From assembly GCA_013399895.1 (NCBI GenBank), contig VXBA01002860.1:248001-312000 (forward strand): a DNA stretch of 64,000 nt, given 5' to 3'. Of this stretch, positions 61,248 to 64,000 are shown one piece after another. Both the position numbers and the translations under genes were made by a program. Numbering within the stretch: position 1 is the stretch's first letter; each line of letters opens with the position of its first letter. The DNA is from Serilophus lunatus (taxonomy: Eukaryota; Chordata; Aves; Passeriformes; Eurylaimidae). The notes below the pieces were generated by a model. It searched no databases and was not told the DNA's origin. It worked only from the letters and a program-made list of their open reading frames with translations.

Positions 61248-62900
61248 CATAGAATTAACAAGGTTGGAAAAGACCATAAAGATCATCAGTCCAACCTCTT
61301 ACCTACCTTATCAACCTCCCCAACACCAACCCATCATCTAAATCATGTCACTAAATACGCCATCCAACCTTTGCTCAAACAGGGATGGTTTAAACAGGGA
61401 CGGTGACTCCACCACCTCCCTGGGCAGCCCATTCCAATGGGAAATCACTCCCTGTGAAAAAGTTTTTCCTAATATCCAGCCTAAACCTCCCTTGATGCAG
61501 CCTAAGACTGTGTCTTCTCGTGCTGTCACTAGGGGCCTGAGAGAAGAGACCATCCCCTGCCTGGCTACAACCTCCCTTAAGGTAGTTGTAGAGATTAATA
61601 AGGTCTCCCTTAAGCCTCCTCTTCTCCAGGCTAAACAACCCCAGCTCCCTCAGTTGTTCCCCATAGGACTTGCGCTCCAGCCCCTTCTCCATCCTTGTTG
61701 CCCTTCTCTGAACACATTCCAGCAACTCAACATCTTTCTTAAACTGAGGGGCCCAGAACTGGACACAGTACTCGAGCTGTGGCCTAACCAGTGCCAAGTA
61801 CAAGGGAAGAATAACTTCCCTGGTCCTACTGGCAACACTATTCCTGATACAGGGCAAGATGCCATTGGCCTTCTTGGCCGCCTGGGCACACTGCTGGCTC
61901 ATGTCAAGTCTCCCATCCACCAGCACTCCTAAGTCCCTCTCCACCTGACTATCGTCCAGCCACACCGACCCCAGCCTATAACTCTGCATGGGGTTATTGC
62001 GGCCAAAGTGTAAAACCCGGCACTTGGATTTATTAAACCTCATGCTGTTGGACTCAGCCCATCTATCCAGCCTGTCAAAGTCTCTCTGCAGAGCCCTCCT
62101 TCCCTCTAACAGATCGACACTCATTCCAAGCTTGGTGTCATCCACAAATTGACTAATAATGGATTCCATCCCCTCATCTAGATAATCAGTAAAGATGTTG
62201 AACAAAACCGGACCCAGCACTGAACCCTGAGGAACCCCACTGGTGACCAGCCTCCAACTGAATGTGATACCATTTACCACTAATCTCTAAGCTCAGTTAT
62301 CCAGCCAGTTCTTAACACAGCTCACAGTAAACCTGTCTAAGCCACAAGCCACTAGTTTCACCAGGAGTTTACTATGGGAGATGATACCAAAGGCTTTGCT
62401 AAAATCTAGGTACACTTCATTCACAGGTTTTCCCTCATCAATCAGGTGAGTTACTTGATCACAAAAGGAAATTAGGTCGATCAGGCAGGACCTTCCCCTC
62501 CTGAATCCATGTTGACTAGATCTTATCTCCCTGTTATCCTGCAGGTGCAGCATGATTGCCCTTAAGGTGATTCATTTCATAACTTTTCCTGGTACCGAGG
62601 TCATGCTGACAGGTCTATAATTCCCTGGATCCTCCTTCCAACCCTTCTTATAGGTGAGTGACACATTAGCCAACTTCCAACCATCCAGGACCTCTCCAGT
62701 AAGCCAAGACTGTTGAAAAATGATCGAAAGAGGCTTAGCGAAAACATCTTTCAGCTCTCTTGGCACCATTGGATGAATCCCATCAGGTCCCATAAACTTA
62801 TGAGGATCTAGGTGGGTCGGTAGGTCCCTAACATCTCCCTCCTGGATCACAGGATGGCTATACTGTTTGCTGTCTGTATCTACCAATTTAAGAGACCACT
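61248..62900 (-). mobile_element. CR1 LINE, longest and best preserved copy
   Basis: The left edge has CATAGAATTAACAAGGTTGG, a diverged CR1 3' terminus in antisense, and the right end lies near 62900-62925 upstream of the reverse transcriptase start. About 1.65 kb is present, covering the reverse transcriptase domain, its C-terminal extension and the 3' untranslated tail. The N-terminal endonuclease and ORF1 are absent through 5' truncation. The sequence differs from the 32/37 kb pair, so it is another subfamily. The reading frame is nearly open (see the pseudogene entry). Confidence 0.94.
61390..62886 (-). pseudogene. CR1 ORF2 reverse transcriptase remnant, three stop codons
   Basis: One minus-strand frame runs from 62886 to 61390 (about 499 codons) with no frameshift and only three stops: TGA 62572-62574, TGA 62293-62295 and TAG 62287-62289. 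Motifs in order: GPDGIHP (62790-62770), the catalytic Asp in YLDFSKAF (about 62412-62389), PQGSVLGP (62232-62209), and FVDD (62148-62137), the two-Asp active-site motif, with Val where Ala is usual in CR1. The C-terminal block with LFSLEKRRLKGDL follows near 61640. The protein of intact elements copies LINE RNA at a nicked target. This copy lacks its endonuclease and is not active. The piece begins at a TTG codon only because the upstream part is missing; an in-frame stop lies at 62920-62922. Confidence 0.9.
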
Positions 62901-63005
62901 TTTCCTGTAGACAGTTTTTTCATAACTTATTCCTGAAAAGAAGATTGTCTAGATAAGCAAGTGAACAAACAACAGCCAAACACAAAATCAAAGGGAACTT
63001 CTGAA

Positions 63006-63100
63006 GTGTTTAACCAAGCCACTCGCTCAAAGTCACACAGCAAGTCAATGCAAGGGCTTGAAAAAGATTTGTGACTCCTATTTCTTAGCTCATTCCAACC
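63006..63100 (+). mobile_element. MIR-like SINE, right piece
   Basis: The segment CACTCGCTCAAAGTCACAC followed by AGCAAGTCAATG and later GTGACTCCTATTTCTTAGCT follows the order of the MIR part downstream of its core, where the family reads CTTGCTCAAGGTCACACAG and then a TCTGACTCC block. With 61085-61150 it reconstitutes the layout of one SINE with about 1.86 kb of other DNA in the middle. Confidence 0.55.
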
Positions 63101-64000
63101 CTCATGTCAGATAATACTCCAAAAGCTTAAAAGATGTTCCAGTGTCATGTGAATTTTCTTTGAAAAAAGATGCAAATCTGAAGGATATGGCTTATGGTAA
63201 GGTTCTGAGAATAGCTTTTTTCTATGAGCTTCAGGTAGTGAGACTTAACTGTATTCCTGTATCAATAAATGTCCTAAACTTTCAGGTATCCTGGTTTAAT
63301 TTGAAATTGTAATTGATAACAACTTAGCCTGTATATCCTTATGTCACTCCTTCTTATCAAAAAGTAAGGCAGAAAAATAGCAATGGAAATATACAAAATT
63401 TATGGTAAAGGAAACAAGTTCAATACAGAAGCTCCACAATTTGCTGCTTGAATCTAAGTCCCTCCTGACACAATTAAATATACATAACATACATAAATGC
63501 ATCATTTTAACATCAGCTACATGTCTTAGCTTTCTTCACTCATTACTAGAAAGCTGCTCCAGAAAATTAGTTGTCACTCATAAAACCTAGCTCCCACGTA
63601 TTGCAAACTATTAGCTATCCTCAAACCATCCAGCAAAAGGCAAGCAAATCCCATCCAACAAAGATCACAAGCACTTTGCTGCTTTCCCTCCAGGGAGAAA
63701 TTGCACATGACAGGTTCAGAGGACATACTGGACAAAAGTGGGTGTTCCATTTCTAACCAAACCACCCTGTACTTCTTCAGTAACAGGATGCAGTTTGCTT
63801 CTGTTATGAGTCACTGCTCTGCCTTCTATTATGTTGTTTAGTGATAATGGGCTAAAGTATCAGAAATATGTTCTGGATTGTCATGGATGATTACATATCC
63901 ATCTGGACCTACTTATACATTTATGTCATTTTGCTGAGACTATAAATAGTAGCAAAAAAAATATCCATTAAGGATTTCAGATGCCCTAAAAGACAATCAA
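63101..64000. other. Unique AT-rich DNA, no gene seen
   Basis: Nothing is recognised. Overlapping frames of about 61-63 codons at 63402-63765 have no domain. Confidence 0.5.

Noticed and set aside
61345..61932. 195-codon plus-strand frame
   Set aside because: Antisense shadow of the CR1 reverse transcriptase region.

Overview
The window looks like vertebrate, and specifically avian, nuclear DNA. It is AT-rich and CpG-poor, carries several CR1 LINE copies with the typical 5' truncation, and has LTRs resembling bird ERV-L and related endogenous retroviruses as solo elements. I cannot name the species. I find no host protein-coding gene that I can support. The open frames are short and are explained by chance, low-complexity tracts or transposons. 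The window is probably an intron or an intergenic stretch.

Layout. 1-3190: mostly decayed DNA with two ancient CR1/L3-like LINE remnants in opposite orientation (about 1320-1910 plus, 2440-3190 minus). 3191-14286: unique AT-rich DNA with a small CpG-rich patch (4475-4580), two alternating TA/CA tracts (5739-5928) and a 100 bp CR1 tail (8620-8721). 14287-14815: an LTR end split by a CR1 tail. 14816-28113: unique DNA. 28114-28217: a compound GATA/GATT microsatellite. 29014-30110: a solo LTR of 1,087 bp with a perfect 5 bp target duplication. 30862-32397: a CR1 interrupted by a further LTR-like insertion (31097-31891). 36173-36700 and 36881-37751: two more CR1 copies; the second is a near twin of the 31-32 kb copy in inverted orientation. 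41770-42012: another CR1 tail. 56576-57145: a second complete solo LTR that keeps a TATA box and a poly(A) signal. 61085-63100: a MIR-like SINE that appears split by younger DNA, including the best preserved CR1 (61248 to about 62900), whose reverse transcriptase frame is open for about 499 codons apart from three stop codons.

Nothing here forms a pathway, operon or defence system. What can be read is insertion history: SINE/LINE fossils, then CR1 copies, then LTRs landing in CR1 and CR1 landing in LTRs. I saw no sign of an undescribed functional system. The most informative items are the three nested insertions, the inverted CR1 pair and the nearly open CR1 frame.
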